Notes: generated by a model not told the origin, from the letters alone. Numbered from the stretch's first letter, positions 18,008 to 27,137 are shown. The stretch: DNA of 64,000 nucleotides from an uncultured Alphaproteobacteria bacterium (GCA_902521485.1 CABYRQ010000001.1:248001-312000), one strand, 5' to 3'. Numbers and translations: made by a program.

Positions 18008-18787
18008 TTGGATTTTAAAGCTTTATTTAATCTAAAAGACAAAGTTGTTTTCATTACTGGCGGTGGGAGAGGGATTGGCCAGAGTCTTGCAAATGGTTTT
18101 TATAATTGCGGAGCAAATGTTTCAATATGCGATCAAAATGAAGAAGGAATGAACGAAACAGAAACTATTTTAAAAGAAAGTGAGATCAAAGATCAAAATT
18201 TTATTAAAAGTATAGTTGACGTAAGAGATAAAAAAAGTATTGCAGAAGCAATTTTTAAAACTGAAAAAGAACTCGGTCCAATAGAGGTTGCAATTAATTG
18301 TGCTGGAATTGCAAATGCAAATCCAGCTGAGGAGATGACACAAGATCAGTGGCAAAATATGTTCGATATAAATTTATCTGGTGTTTTCTATTCTTGCCAA
18401 GAAGAGGCAAAAACAATGATCAAGAGAAATAAAGGTTCAATAATTAACATTGCATCAATGTCTGGAATAATTGTAAACAGAGGACTTAAGCAAGTACATT
18501 ATAACTCCTCAAAAGCTGGCGTTATTCATTTGACAAAAAGCCTGGCAATGGATTGGGTTGAATATGGAATAAGAGTAAACTCCATTAGCCCAGGATACAC
18601 AAAAACACCCATGAACTTAAGACCAGAAATGGTTGATCAAGTAAAGCTTTTCGAAAGCGGTACTCCTATGAATCGTATGGCCGATCCTGATGAGATTGTT
18701 GGTCCCGCAATATTTTTAGCAACTGAGGCATCTTCATTTTGCACAGGTATAGACTTAGTTGTTGATGGTGGCTTTACTTGTTGGTAG
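18008..18787 (+). CDS. SDR-family dehydrogenase
   Basis: Short-chain dehydrogenase, 259 residues, with TGGGRGIG, NCAGI, the catalytic Ser in NIASMSG, YNSSK and the terminal DLVVDGGFTCW. The start is a TTG seven bases after the permease stop; no closer ATG fits, since the next Met (GMNE) lies beyond the cofactor motif. The protein resembles D-arabinitol/mannitol-type SDRs by its overall pattern. As the second dehydrogenase of the operon it may act on a different hydroxyl or on an epimer. It ends 12 bp from the opposing TIM-barrel gene. Confidence 0.78.
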   Translation: MDFKALFNLKDKVVFITGGGRGIGQSLANGFYNCGANVSICDQNEEGMNETETILKESEIKDQNFIKSIVDVRDKKSIAEAIFKTEKELGPIEVAINCAGIANANPAEEMTQDQWQNMFDINLSGVFYSCQEEAKTMIKRNKGSIINIASMSGIIVNRGLKQVHYNSSKAGVIHLTKSLAMDWVEYGIRVNSISPGYTKTPMNLRPEMVDQVKLFESGTPMNRMADPDEIVGPAIFLATEASSFCTGIDLVVDGGFTCW

Positions 18788-18799
18788 TAAAGAAATTTG

Positions 18800-19786
18800 T
18801 TATTTAGCTAAATGTTTATAAAGAGCTTTTTGAGCAATTTTTAAGGCAGCCATAGCATCATGATTTGCTTGAGCTTTTGTTAATGCTTCAATGTCTAAAT
18901 CATCTAGGGCTTTATCAACAGCTTTTAAAAAATCTATAGCCATATTTGCCATTACCACACTATCTTCTCTAAATGGAAACTGATCCAGTTGCCAAACACC
19001 CTGCCAATTATTTTTTCTTAGAACATAAAAAAATTCAAAAAGCTCTATGGGGTGAAGACTGCCAGCTAGAAGATCATCGTCCCATGATCTAAAGTTATCA
19101 TTAACATCCATTCCAAATAGCCTACCATAATCAATAGCTAATTGAGCTGAGTCAGCTGCTGACTCTCCACCGTAAATTGCATGACCAAAATCGAGAAGAA
19201 GACCAATGTTAGGAAGGCCAATTTTTTCAATACCAAGAATAGTTCTGGAAACAGAGTCATAACTCATTTTCACTCTCGGTTCTCTTGGTTTATATTCTAT
19301 AACAAAGTTTAAATCAGGATTTTCACTTGCTAAATTTCCTACGCCATCCATTGAATTCTTCCATAAAGACTTATGATCAACTTGAAATGGATAGTCCCAT
19401 CCGTCCTGTCCAGGCCAAAGTTTTACATATTTTGCATCAAAAAATCTTACAGCTTCACATGATTGAGTAATAAGCTCGTGTGCTCTTTTTCTCACACCTG
19501 GATCTGGATTTGTAAATGCACCTTTTGAAAATTGTCTTGTGTATATTTCAGGAGTGATACCAATTACTTTAAGATTAGCTTTGTCGAGAGCATCTTTTAT
19601 CTGTTCATTTGAATAACTTCCTCCAAAATATGGAAAATTAAGATCTACATAAGAAAGATCTTTTACTTGTCCAGCTAGCTCTATCGCGTCAAGTACACTT
19701 CTTGGTTCGCCATATCCATCTGTAGCGTATCTATCAAGATAAGTTGCAAAATGCCAAATACCTGCTCCAAATTCTTGTTTACCCAT
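18800..19786 (-). CDS. Xylose-isomerase-like TIM barrel, related to RhaI L-rhamnose isomerase
   Basis: Sugar isomerase/epimerase-type barrel of 328 residues. Metal-ligand strands typical of the Pseudomonas-type rhamnose isomerase family are visible: [10 protein letters not shown] (Glu), [14 protein letters not shown] (Asp, His), [18 protein letters not shown] (Asp cluster) and the [11 protein letters not shown] strand. It probably interconverts an aldose and ketose with a divalent metal, but the sugar may not be rhamnose. It faces the divergent importer at 19996-23384 across 209 bp, and I infer that it acts on the sugar taken up by that system. Confidence 0.7.
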   Translation of the reverse strand: MGKQEFGAGIWHFATYLDRYATDGYGEPRSVLDAIELAGQVKDLSYVDLNFPYFGGSYSNEQIKDALDKANLKVIGITPEIYTRQFSKGAFTNPDPGVRKRAHELITQSCEAVRFFDAKYVKLWPGQDGWDYPFQVDHKSLWKNSMDGVGNLASENPDLNFVIEYKPREPRVKMSYDSVSRTILGIEKIGLPNIGLLLDFGHAIYGGESAADSAQLAIDYGRLFGMDVNDNFRSWDDDLLAGSLHPIELFEFFYVLRKNNWQGVWQLDQFPFREDSVVMANMAIDFLKAVDKALDDLDIEALTKAQANHDAMAALKIAQKALYKHLAK

Positions 19787-19868
19787 ATTTATATTTTCTA
19801 TTATTTATTAAAATTTATCTATTTATTAATTCAATCGTTTCTTGGCTTATATGTATGACAAATTCAAA

Positions 19869-19924
19869 GTCAAAATACAGATTAAATTAGATATTTTGAC
19901 GCAAATGCCTAAAAAACATAGATT
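19869..19924 (+). promoter_or_regulatory. Promoter with overlapping inverted repeat upstream of the third importer SBP
   Basis: A 9-bp perfect inverted repeat, GTCAAAATA (19869-19877) and TATTTTGAC (19892-19900), is separated by 14 bp. The right arm overlaps a good -35 box (TTGACG, 19896-19901), which is followed after 17 bp by TAGATT (19919-19924). Transcription would start near 19931, about 65 nt before the SBP. The repeat could be an operator. The 209-bp gap shows nothing else that I can identify. Confidence 0.5.
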
Positions 19925-19995
19925 TCTCCTCACATTTATTTGGATTTACTTTCAAAATTGATTATCATGCACTCGTTAAAACTAAGGAGGAATTT

Positions 19996-20898
19996 ATGAG
20001 AAAAATAATTCTTACAATTCTTGTATCATTTTTATCTCTTTCCGCATTTGCTGAAAGATATGTAATGGTAACACACGGTGAGGGTAAAGACCCTTTCTGG
20101 CCTGTTGTGCAAAAAGGTGGTGAAGATGCTGCTAGACACGTAGGTGCAGACTTTGAATATATCTTCAACCCTTCAGGCGATATGGGCGACATGGCAAAAT
20201 CAATTGCTGCTGCAGCTGCAACTCAGCCTGATGGAATGGTTGTTTCACTTCCAGACCCTGAAGCATTAGGTCAAGCTATTAAAGACGCAGTTGCTGCTGG
20301 TATTCCAGTTATTACTATGAACTCAGGTCTTGAGTCATCTGCTTCTCTTGGCGCATTAATGCACGTTGGTCAGCCTGAATACCTTGCTGGTCAATCTGCT
20401 GGTGCAAGAGCAAAAGCAGAAGGTGCTACAAAAGCTCTTTGCATGATTCAAGAAGCTTACAACACAGCTTTGACAGATAGATGTGGTGGTTACGGTGAAG
20501 CTATTCCTACTGAATTAGTAGATAGCTCAAACGATCCTGCTACTATCCCAACAAGAGCTGCTGCTGGTTTACAAGCAAACCCAGATGTTGATGCAGTATT
20601 ATCTGTTGGTCCGCATGTTTGTGTTGGAGTTCAACAGGCTATCGATGAGTTAGGTATGTCAGTACACCACTCTTGTTTTGACTTGAGCCCACCTGTTATG
20701 GACTTAATCAATGAGGGTAAAGTTGCTTTCACAATTGACCAACAACAACGTCTACAAGGTTATATGCCTGTTGTAGTATTACACTTATACAACAACGGTG
20801 CTGGCCTTTTACCTGGTGCAAACATTCCATCAGGTCCAGGATTTGTTGACAAGTCAAATGCTTCATCAGTTGCTGCTTTAGCAGGTATTGATAGATAG
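19996..20898 (+). CDS. CUT2 ABC importer periplasmic sugar-binding protein
   Basis: Periplasmic binding protein of 300 residues with a short signal peptide (cleavage after AFA, residue 19). The mature start is ERYVMVTHGEGKDPFWPVV, a type I sugar-binding fold pattern. The sequence is unusually rich in Ala and in GCT/GCA codons compared with its neighbours, as expected for a highly expressed secreted protein. Cys residues in LCMIQEAY, DRCGGY, HVCVGV and HSCFDL could form disulfides. AAGGAGGAA lies 7 nt before the ATG. A strong terminator-like hairpin follows. The ligand is unknown. Confidence 0.8.
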   Translation: MRKIILTILVSFLSLSAFAERYVMVTHGEGKDPFWPVVQKGGEDAARHVGADFEYIFNPSGDMGDMAKSIAAAAATQPDGMVVSLPDPEALGQAIKDAVAAGIPVITMNSGLESSASLGALMHVGQPEYLAGQSAGARAKAEGATKALCMIQEAYNTALTDRCGGYGEAIPTELVDSSNDPATIPTRAAAGLQANPDVDAVLSVGPHVCVGVQQAIDELGMSVHHSCFDLSPPVMDLINEGKVAFTIDQQQRLQGYMPVVVLHLYNNGAGLLPGANIPSGPGFVDKSNASSVAALAGIDR

Positions 20899-20917
20899 CA
20901 TAATCTTATAAATCTTG

Positions 20918-20949
20918 AAAAGTGGGTAGTAAACTACCCACTTTTTTTA
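20918..20949 (+). terminator. Rho-independent terminator/attenuator after the SBP gene
   Basis: A 12-bp stem (AAAAGTGGGTAG with its complement) and TAAA loop are followed by a run of T. It lies between the SBP and its permease, so it probably lets only part of the transcription continue into the membrane genes. Confidence 0.85.
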
Positions 20950-21003
20950 TATTTAAGTAAAATTAAACTGAATAATCTTTATTAAAATTATATAAATTAA
21001 ATC

Positions 21004-22593
21004 ATGGCTACTACATCAACTCCCCAAAGAAAAGAGTCTGATAGGCACCAAAAGAAAACCTGGCTTACCACACTGGTTTCAAGACCAGAAATTGGACCTA
21101 TTGGAGTTATGCTTCTTTTATTTGGAATGCTTGGCTATTTCTCCATCCCTGCTGGTGAAATGTCTTGGAACCCTTTTACCGGTGAGGGTTTTAATGCACT
21201 AGGTATTAGAAACTTTCTAAGAGTTATATCTCAACTTGGAATCATAGCAATTGGTGCTGGGCTTTTAATAATTGCTGGTGAGTTTGACTTATCTATTGGA
21301 TCTATGATTGGTTTTGCAGGAGCCTGTATGGCAATGATTTTAAGATGGGGTTTTTCATTTATTGTGCCCTACATATCTTTCGAGGGAGGTTTCCACATAG
21401 AATTTTATACTGTTTTCCACATTGCTGATGTTTCCCCAATACTAGCAATATTTATTACCTTATGTTTCACACTTTTTTTTGGATGGATACAAGGTACCAT
21501 TGTAGTTAGATCAGGCTTACCTTCTTTCATCGTTACACTTGGTGGATTATTTTTTTTAAGAGGACTTACAGAAGTTTCTCTTCGCTCTTTCAATCATAGA
21601 CCAGATCAAGCTAAGGGCGCTACAACAGTTACAGAAATCCCAGATATTAAAAATATTGTAAATGTTCCCGGACATGGTGAAATGGTTCGTGAAAAAGCAA
21701 AAGCTCTTCCAGAAGCTGACCTTGTATCTTTAGCTCAAACATTACCAGCAGATACAGTAGCAGCAATAACTGAAAGACTCGAATATACATATCAAAGGGT
21801 AGCAGATGCCAAAACTCAAATTTTGGTGGATAAAGGTACCAAGCCTTTGCAAGAAGCTCTAGCAAATGCTCAGGCTACTGGAAACGATTATATGGTTGGG
21901 ATGATACAAGAAAAAATTGCTAACTTTCAAATTGATCCTGTTGTTGCAAAAACTGTCACAGATGTTGATATAGCAAGGGTTTATATAGATTCATTGTACT
22001 CAGCTCAACCTGTCGCTAACTTTTTTGGTGGAGATATTTTAGAGCCTGTATTTGATTGGCTATATTTTCCAATTGATTGGAATACCAATAATTTTGGAAA
22101 CCAATTTGCTCCAGGGCTGTACTCCTGTGTAATGATTTGGCTTATTATAGCCATAATCTGTTATGTTGTTCTAAGTAGAACACAGGCTGGTAACTGGATT
22201 TATTCTACTGGTGGAAACTTAAGTGCTGCTAAAGCTAATGGTGTGCCCACAGATAAAGTTAAAGTATCTCTATTCATGTTTTCTGCTTTTTGTGCGACTG
22301 TATTTGCAACTTGCCAAGTTTTCGAGGTCAATACTGCAGATGCAGCTAAAGGTAATTTAAAAGAATTAGAGGCAATTGCTGCTGCTGTTATTGGCGGTGT
22401 TGTACTAACAGGTGGCTTTGGAACAATTTTAGGTATATGTGTTGGTGCATTTATTTTTGGAATAGCAAAAGAGGCTTTTTTCTATATCCCAGGAATCGAT
22501 GGATCATTTTATAGAGTATTTTTAGGTTTAGTGATCATAGCCTCTGCGCTAACAAATGAAAATATCCGAAAAAGAATTATAGGTAGTATATAA
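21004..22593 (+). CDS. CUT2 ABC importer permease with a large extra loop
   Basis: BPD_transp_2 permease of 529 residues, about 180 longer than usual. The membrane core is recognisable: GLLIIAGEFDLSIGSMIGFA, SGLPSFIVTLGGLFFLRG, WIYSTGGNLSAAKANG and AVIGGVVLTGGFGTILG. An insertion at about residues 198-370 (DNA 21595-22114) lies between the RGLTE helix and the next membrane segment, on what should be the periplasmic side. Residues 225-330 of it are charged and helix-like with few hydrophobic stretches. The insertion is in frame with no sign of frameshift. It may help recruit the binding protein. The stop overlaps the ATPase start by one base. Confidence 0.8.
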   Translation: MATTSTPQRKESDRHQKKTWLTTLVSRPEIGPIGVMLLLFGMLGYFSIPAGEMSWNPFTGEGFNALGIRNFLRVISQLGIIAIGAGLLIIAGEFDLSIGSMIGFAGACMAMILRWGFSFIVPYISFEGGFHIEFYTVFHIADVSPILAIFITLCFTLFFGWIQGTIVVRSGLPSFIVTLGGLFFLRGLTEVSLRSFNHRPDQAKGATTVTEIPDIKNIVNVPGHGEMVREKAKALPEADLVSLAQTLPADTVAAITERLEYTYQRVADAKTQILVDKGTKPLQEALANAQATGNDYMVGMIQEKIANFQIDPVVAKTVTDVDIARVYIDSLYSAQPVANFFGGDILEPVFDWLYFPIDWNTNNFGNQFAPGLYSCVMIWLIIAIICYVVLSRTQAGNWIYSTGGNLSAAKANGVPTDKVKVSLFMFSAFCATVFATCQVFEVNTADAAKGNLKELEAIAAAVIGGVVLTGGFGTILGICVGAFIFGIAKEAFFYIPGIDGSFYRVFLGLVIIASALTNENIRKRIIGSI

Positions 22594-23384
22594 TGAGTCA
22601 AGACGATCAAGCTCCATTTATTGAGATTACAAATTTAGTTAAAAAGTTTGGTACATTCACAGCACTGAATGGTGTCTCCTTAAATGTTTTGCCTGGAGAG
22701 GTTCATGCACTTCTTGGTGATAATGGTGCCGGAAAATCAACTCTAATAAAAGTTTTATCAGGTGTTCACAAACCTACATCTGGTGTGATTAAAGTTGATG
22801 GAAACGAAGTGAAATTTGGATCCCCAAGAGAAGCAACAAGTGCAGGCATAGGAACTGTTTACCAAGATTTAGCATTGAACGCACTTACATCGGTTACTAG
22901 AAACTTTTTTTTGGGTAATGAGTTAAAAAAAGGCCCAGGACCTCTTGGAATATTAGATTTTAAAAATATGAATGAAATTACTATAGCTGAGATGGGCAAG
23001 ATAGGAATAAATATCTCTGATCCGACTCAGTTAGTAGGTACGATGTCTGGAGGACAGAGACAAACTTTGGCGATTGCTAGAGCGATATATTTTGGAGCTA
23101 AAATATTAATCTTGGATGAGCCAACATCAGCTCTTGGACAAAAACAACAAATGGAAGTTTTAAAAACTATTAAAAAGGTTCAACAATTAGGGAATATCGC
23201 AATTATTTTGATTACTCACAATGAAATCCATGCGAGGCTAATAGCTGATCGATTCACATTCTTAAGCTTGGGTGAAGTAATAGGATCTGGAAAGTCTTCA
23301 GAATTAGGCGGAGATGATGTTAAGCGTTTAATGGCTGGCGGCGCTCAAATAGGTGATCTAGCTAAAGAGCTTGAAGCCGTATAA
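22593..23384 (+). CDS. CUT2 ABC importer ATP-binding protein, single domain
   Basis: ATPase of 263 residues with Walker A GDNGAGKST, signature MSGGQRQTLAIARA, Walker B ILILDEPTSALG and switch His in ILITHNE. Like FrcA, it has only one nucleotide-binding domain and must act as a homodimer. It overlaps the permease by one base and completes the SBP-permease-ATPase importer. The ATPase ends 9 bp from the opposing aldolase gene, with no terminator in between. Confidence 0.85.
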   Translation: MSQDDQAPFIEITNLVKKFGTFTALNGVSLNVLPGEVHALLGDNGAGKSTLIKVLSGVHKPTSGVIKVDGNEVKFGSPREATSAGIGTVYQDLALNALTSVTRNFFLGNELKKGPGPLGILDFKNMNEITIAEMGKIGINISDPTQLVGTMSGGQRQTLAIARAIYFGAKILILDEPTSALGQKQQMEVLKTIKKVQQLGNIAIILITHNEIHARLIADRFTFLSLGEVIGSGKSSELGGDDVKRLMAGGAQIGDLAKELEAV

Positions 23385-23392
23385 TATTATTA

Positions 23393-24214
23393 CTAGTAAG
23401 AGCTAGGATTATTATCTTTATCAGACTCATCGTGGTTTTGATTAGTAAGCTCTTTAAATTTTCTTACATGAGCTGCTGCTGCGCCTGATAACAACCTTAC
23501 ATCATTAGTAATTGTAACAAGATCAAAACCCCATTCGGAAGCCTTGGCAGCGTATTCCGGAGTCCCACAATGAAGACATGCTACTTTTCCATGCTTATGA
23601 GCAATTTCTAAAATTTTCTTTTTAGATTCAATCATCTCAGGTTCTTTTCGATCAAACCCTGGTACTAATTTTCCTTGATTAAGTCCTATTGTTAAATCTG
23701 CTGTGCCAATATAAAGTCCATCAAGACCAGGAGTGGATGCTATGTCATCAAGATTATCAAATGCTTCTTGAGTTTCTATCATAGCTAAACAAAAAGTTCC
23801 CTCATTTGACTCGTAAAAATAATTTGAACTAACTGAAAAGTTAGCTCTCGTTGGACCAAAACTTCTGATACCCATTGGTGGATATTTACAATCTTGAACA
23901 AGTTTTTGCGCTTGCTCTTTATTATTAATCATAGGGCATATTATTCCCAATGCTCCTGCATCCATGACTTTTGATATTACTGCGTGATCTAGTCCTGAAA
24001 CTCTACAGATTGGAGTGACACCACTATTTCTAATACTTTGCAACATTGTAAACAAATCACTAAAGCCAATCATCCCATGTTGATAGTCAATGGTCAGGGC
24101 GTCATAACCCTGCTCAGACATAATTTCAGCAGTAAAAGTATTGGGTATCGATAAAAAGCTATTAAGAACCACCTCTTTTTTTTGCCATTTAGTTTTTACT
24201 TTATTTTCAATCAT
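23393..24214 (-). CDS. HpcH/HpaI-family aldolase
   Basis: Class II pyruvate-type aldolase, 273 residues. It has the catalytic His/Asp strand LTIDYQHGMIGF, the phosphate/carboxylate-binding GIRSFGPTRAN, the metal-ligand Glu in MIETQEAFDNLDDI and the Asp in IGTADLTIGL. Family members cleave 2-keto-3-deoxy sugar acids or 4-hydroxy-2-oxo acids to pyruvate (or glyoxylate) and an aldehyde. The C-terminal tail (about 20 residues, Asn/Asp/Ser-rich) is extra. Context suggests sugar-acid breakdown linked to the adjacent importer or isomerase, but the substrate is not determined. Confidence 0.8.
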   Translation of the reverse strand: MIENKVKTKWQKKEVVLNSFLSIPNTFTAEIMSEQGYDALTIDYQHGMIGFSDLFTMLQSIRNSGVTPICRVSGLDHAVISKVMDAGALGIICPMINNKEQAQKLVQDCKYPPMGIRSFGPTRANFSVSSNYFYESNEGTFCLAMIETQEAFDNLDDIASTPGLDGLYIGTADLTIGLNQGKLVPGFDRKEPEMIESKKKILEIAHKHGKVACLHCGTPEYAAKASEWGFDLVTITNDVRLLSGAAAAHVRKFKELTNQNHDESDKDNNPSSY

Positions 24215-24289
24215 TGAGTGTTAGATACCAAAATTATTTAAAAAAATAATTATAACAATTATTTATTATTCATTAATAAATGCATAAAT

Positions 24290-25294
24290 TTAATCAATAT
24301 TCTCCATCCTCCCACTTCTGACAGATTTATAGGCAGTTTCTGCTAAGAGAAGTGCTCTTCTTCCGTCCTCAAAGCCAACAGATACAGGCTTTTTTTCCAA
24401 AATTGTTTCGACAAATGAGCTTATTGAATTCATATAGGACTCCTGATATCTCTCAATAAAAAAATTTAAATAGGGCTCACTCTTATCAACAAACTCTGAA
24501 TTGTATTTTTTCAATTCATGTGGCTTTCTATTTTCAGATATAACCATCCCTTTACTTCCAAACAACTCAACTCTTTGATCGTATCCATAAGTTGCTGATC
24601 TAGAGTTGTTTATGTGACATTGTTTCCCCGAGGCTGTTTCCATTATAATCATCAAGGTGTCACTATCATTTAATTCAGATTTTATTTTTGGATCTATTAA
24701 AGCATTAGAGATTGCAAAAACTTTAACTGGCTCTTCACCAAGCATAAAACGGGCTAAATCAAAATCATGAATTGTCATATCTCTAAATTGTCCACCAGAC
24801 ACTTTTAAATAATCCCAACTTGGCAGACCTGGATCTCTAGATGTAATCAGACATTGATGAAGCTCACCAATTTCACCATTAATATAAGATTTTTTTGCAG
24901 CCTGATGACCAGGGTCAAATCTTCTATTAAAGCCTAATTGGATTGGAACTTTATTACCTTCAAGTCTTTTTGAAAACTCATTGACTTTTTTAATATCGAG
25001 ATCAATAGGTTTCTCACACAAAACAGGTTTTTTTGATGCAACAGATCTCTCTATGAAATCAATATGTGTATTTGTAGGGGAAGATATAAGAACAGCATCA
25101 ATATCATTATTGTTAAAAATATCATCAACATTTTCCACAGCACGTACGTTTAAATCATTTGATACTTTTTTTGCAAATTCTTCATTTGGGTCATAAATGC
25201 ATACTAAATTTGTCTGTTCATGGAGTTGAATATTCTTAGCATGCATTTGGCCAATTCGCCCGCATCCAATAACTGCAATGCTAACTTTTTTCAT
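24290..25294 (-). CDS. iolG: Inositol 2-dehydrogenase (Gfo/Idh/MocA family)
   Basis: Oxidises myo-inositol to 2-keto-myo-inositol (scyllo-inosose) with NAD. The 334-residue protein has the Rossmann motif VIGCGRIGQMHAKN, the catalytic-Lys strand PVLCEKPID, LGFNRRFDPGHQAAK and the DMTIHDFDLARFML helix with the conserved Asp/His, all characteristic of IolG. It is divergent from iolE across 116 bp that contain a 17-bp palindrome and -10 boxes on both strands. TATAAT at 25303-25308 is 8 nt before the ATG, so the leader is at most 1-2 nt. Presence of iolE, iolB, iolC and iolJ nearby supports the call. Confidence 0.88.
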   Translation of the reverse strand: MKKVSIAVIGCGRIGQMHAKNIQLHEQTNLVCIYDPNEEFAKKVSNDLNVRAVENVDDIFNNNDIDAVLISSPTNTHIDFIERSVASKKPVLCEKPIDLDIKKVNEFSKRLEGNKVPIQLGFNRRFDPGHQAAKKSYINGEIGELHQCLITSRDPGLPSWDYLKVSGGQFRDMTIHDFDLARFMLGEEPVKVFAISNALIDPKIKSELNDSDTLMIIMETASGKQCHINNSRSATYGYDQRVELFGSKGMVISENRKPHELKKYNSEFVDKSEPYLNFFIERYQESYMNSISSFVETILEKKPVSVGFEDGRRALLLAETAYKSVRSGRMENID

Positions 25295-25302
25295 ATTACA
25301 GA

Positions 25303-25308
25303 ATTATA
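25303..25308 (-). promoter_or_regulatory. -10 box for iolG (near-leaderless)
   Basis: A perfect TATAAT on the minus strand lies 8 nt before the iolG ATG. The palindrome centred at 25345 is 37 bp upstream of its first base. Confidence 0.5.
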
Positions 25309-25336
25309 GTATTCTTAAAATTTTAGAAATAAAAAA

Positions 25337-25353
25337 AAATTCATTTTGAATAA
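25337..25353. promoter_or_regulatory. Putative inositol-regulon operator, site 1 (iolG/iolE)
   Basis: AAATTCATTTTGAATAA matches the ATATTCA-N3-TGAATAT palindrome at the core ATTCA-TTT-TGAAT. Its centre (25345) lies 41 bp upstream of the first base of the iolE -10 box (25386-25391) and 37 bp upstream of the iolG one. Two better copies occur at 28854 and 33648. Confidence 0.6.
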
Positions 25354-25385
25354 AATTTAAGTATTCTTTAAAAGGTTTATTTATC

Positions 25386-25391
25386 TATAAT
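25386..25391 (+). promoter_or_regulatory. -10 box for iolE
   Basis: A perfect TATAAT lies 19 nt before the ATG, followed by AGGAGGGG as ribosome-binding site. No good -35 box is seen, which fits a promoter needing an activator bound at the upstream palindrome. Confidence 0.5.
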
Positions 25392-25410
25392 CTATTCATA
25401 GGAGGGGTTT

Positions 25411-26322
25411 ATGAAAGCAAAATTGGGAATAGCGCCTATAGCATGGTCCAATGATGATTTACCTGAACTTGGAGGAGAGACTTCTTTGGATACCTGCCTT
25501 AGTGAGTCAAAACTTGCTGGATTTACAGGTGTGGAAACTGGTGGAAAATTTCCAAAAACTCCTGAAAAACTTGGTCCGATTTTAAAAAATCACCAACTAT
25601 ACTTGGCATCAGGGTGGTATTCAGGAACTGTGCTAGATAATGACCTAGAAAATGAGAAAGATAAAGTTCTTCAACAACTCACTCTCTTCAGAGACCTAGG
25701 CGCAGCTGTTTTAGCATATGGAGAAACATCTGGAACTATCCAAAATATTAGACAAGCTCCATTAAACACAAAAAGAAAAATACATAGTGAGGACTTTAAA
25801 GAGTATGGAAGAAAACTAACATTATTTGCAGAATTTTGTGCAGATTTTGGTGTGCCAATTTCATTTCATCATCACATGGGTACAGCGATTGAGACTGAGG
25901 ATGAGCTTGATAAATTGATGAACCACACAGGTGAGGCAGTAAAAATCTTATTTGATACAGGCCATATGACCTTTGCAGGAGGCAACTCTTTGAGAGTAAT
26001 AAATAAATATGCAAAAAGAATAAATCACTTTCATGCTAAAGACATTCGCTCTAAGGTTGTAAATGATTTAGATCGATCAAAAAAAAGTTTTTTAGATTTT
26101 GTGTTAGAAGGGGCTTTCACAGTACCTGGAGATGGAAATATTAATTTCAAGGAAGTAGTTGAGGCATTATCAAATAATAATTACGAGGGATGGTTCATTG
26201 TCGAGGCAGAGCAAGATCCAGCCAAAGCAAACCCATTTGAATATGCTAAAATTGGAAATAAAGAACTTGTAGAGTGTTTAAGTATGTATGGATATGAAAT
26301 AGAGGATTATATAGATGAATAG
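25411..26322 (+). CDS. iolE: Inosose dehydratase
   Basis: Dehydrates 2-keto-myo-inositol to 3D-(3,5/4)-trihydroxycyclohexane-1,2-dione. The 303-residue xylose-isomerase-like barrel starts with the IolE hallmark GIAPIAWSNDDLPELGG. Further motifs are FTGVETGGKFP, PISFHHHMGTAIET, ILFDTGHMTFAGG, NHFHAKDIRS and WFIVEAEQDP, which supply the metal-binding Glu, Asp, His and Glu. It starts after AGGAGGGG and overlaps the following SDR gene by 8 bases. The -10 box and palindrome upstream tie it to the regulon of the wHTH-SBP protein. Confidence 0.9.
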   Translation: MKAKLGIAPIAWSNDDLPELGGETSLDTCLSESKLAGFTGVETGGKFPKTPEKLGPILKNHQLYLASGWYSGTVLDNDLENEKDKVLQQLTLFRDLGAAVLAYGETSGTIQNIRQAPLNTKRKIHSEDFKEYGRKLTLFAEFCADFGVPISFHHHMGTAIETEDELDKLMNHTGEAVKILFDTGHMTFAGGNSLRVINKYAKRINHFHAKDIRSKVVNDLDRSKKSFLDFVLEGAFTVPGDGNINFKEVVEALSNNNYEGWFIVEAEQDPAKANPFEYAKIGNKELVECLSMYGYEIEDYIDE

Positions 26323-27136
26323 TATTAAGGGAAAGTTTGCACTAGTGACTGGAGGAACACAAGGTTTAGGAGCAGCAATTGCGAAAAATTTTGCCGATAG
26401 CGGAGCCGAAGGTGTTGTCACAATTGGCAGAAAAGAAGATAAAGGAAATCAGGTAGCAAAAAAAATTCAAGATGAAACTGGATGTAAAGTAATTTTTGTA
26501 AAAACAGACCTTGGAGAGGTCCATGAGTGTAGAAATGCAGTTTCAGTTGCCAAACAAGAATTTGGGAGATTGGATGTTCTTGTAAACGCTGCCGGTATTA
26601 CTGATAGGGGAGATATTGTTAATACGAGCGAAGAACTGTTTGATAAAATGATTGGCACCAACTTAAAAGGCCCTTATTTTCTGATACAAGATACAGTGAA
26701 AATTATGATTGACAAAAACATAGAGGGTTCAATTATTAATATTGGATCTGTGGCAGCTATGACTGGCCAACCATTCATATCAACTTATTGTGTATCAAAA
26801 GGGGCACTTGCAACATTAACAAGGAATACAGCATTCGCTTTGTTAAAAAATAAAATTAGAGTTAATCAGTTAAATATTGGTTGGATGGCTTCAGATGGAG
26901 AACATGAGATACAAACAAAATATCATGGTGCCTCAGAAGATTGGTTAGAAGATGCTGGTAAAGCTCAACCATTTGGAAGGTTGCTTGATCCAAAAGAGGT
27001 AGCTAAGGCAGTTACATTTTTAGCATCTGATGACTCAGGTATGATGACAGGTTCTGTTGTGAACTTTGATCAGTCAGTATGGGGAGGATATCCTTTTGCA
27101 CCTCCTCAGCCTGCAGAAAAAATGGAAATAAAATAA
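26315..27136 (+). CDS. SDR-family oxidoreductase in the inositol locus
   Basis: Short-chain dehydrogenase of 273 residues with TGGTQGLG, NAAGITDRG, the catalytic Ser in NIGSVAAM and YCVSK. The C-terminus (DQSVWGGYPFAPPQP) is longer than usual and is probably subunit- or substrate-specific. It overlaps iolE by 8 bases, so it is made with IolE and probably acts on an inositol isomer or a keto-inositol. SDRs of this type accompany iol genes in other alphaproteobacteria, but the reaction is not known to me. It ends one base from the opposing regulator gene. Confidence 0.75.
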   Translation: MNSIKGKFALVTGGTQGLGAAIAKNFADSGAEGVVTIGRKEDKGNQVAKKIQDETGCKVIFVKTDLGEVHECRNAVSVAKQEFGRLDVLVNAAGITDRGDIVNTSEELFDKMIGTNLKGPYFLIQDTVKIMIDKNIEGSIINIGSVAAMTGQPFISTYCVSKGALATLTRNTAFALLKNKIRVNQLNIGWMASDGEHEIQTKYHGASEDWLEDAGKAQPFGRLLDPKEVAKAVTFLASDDSGMMTGSVVNFDQSVWGGYPFAPPQPAEKMEIK

Positions 27137-27137
27137 T

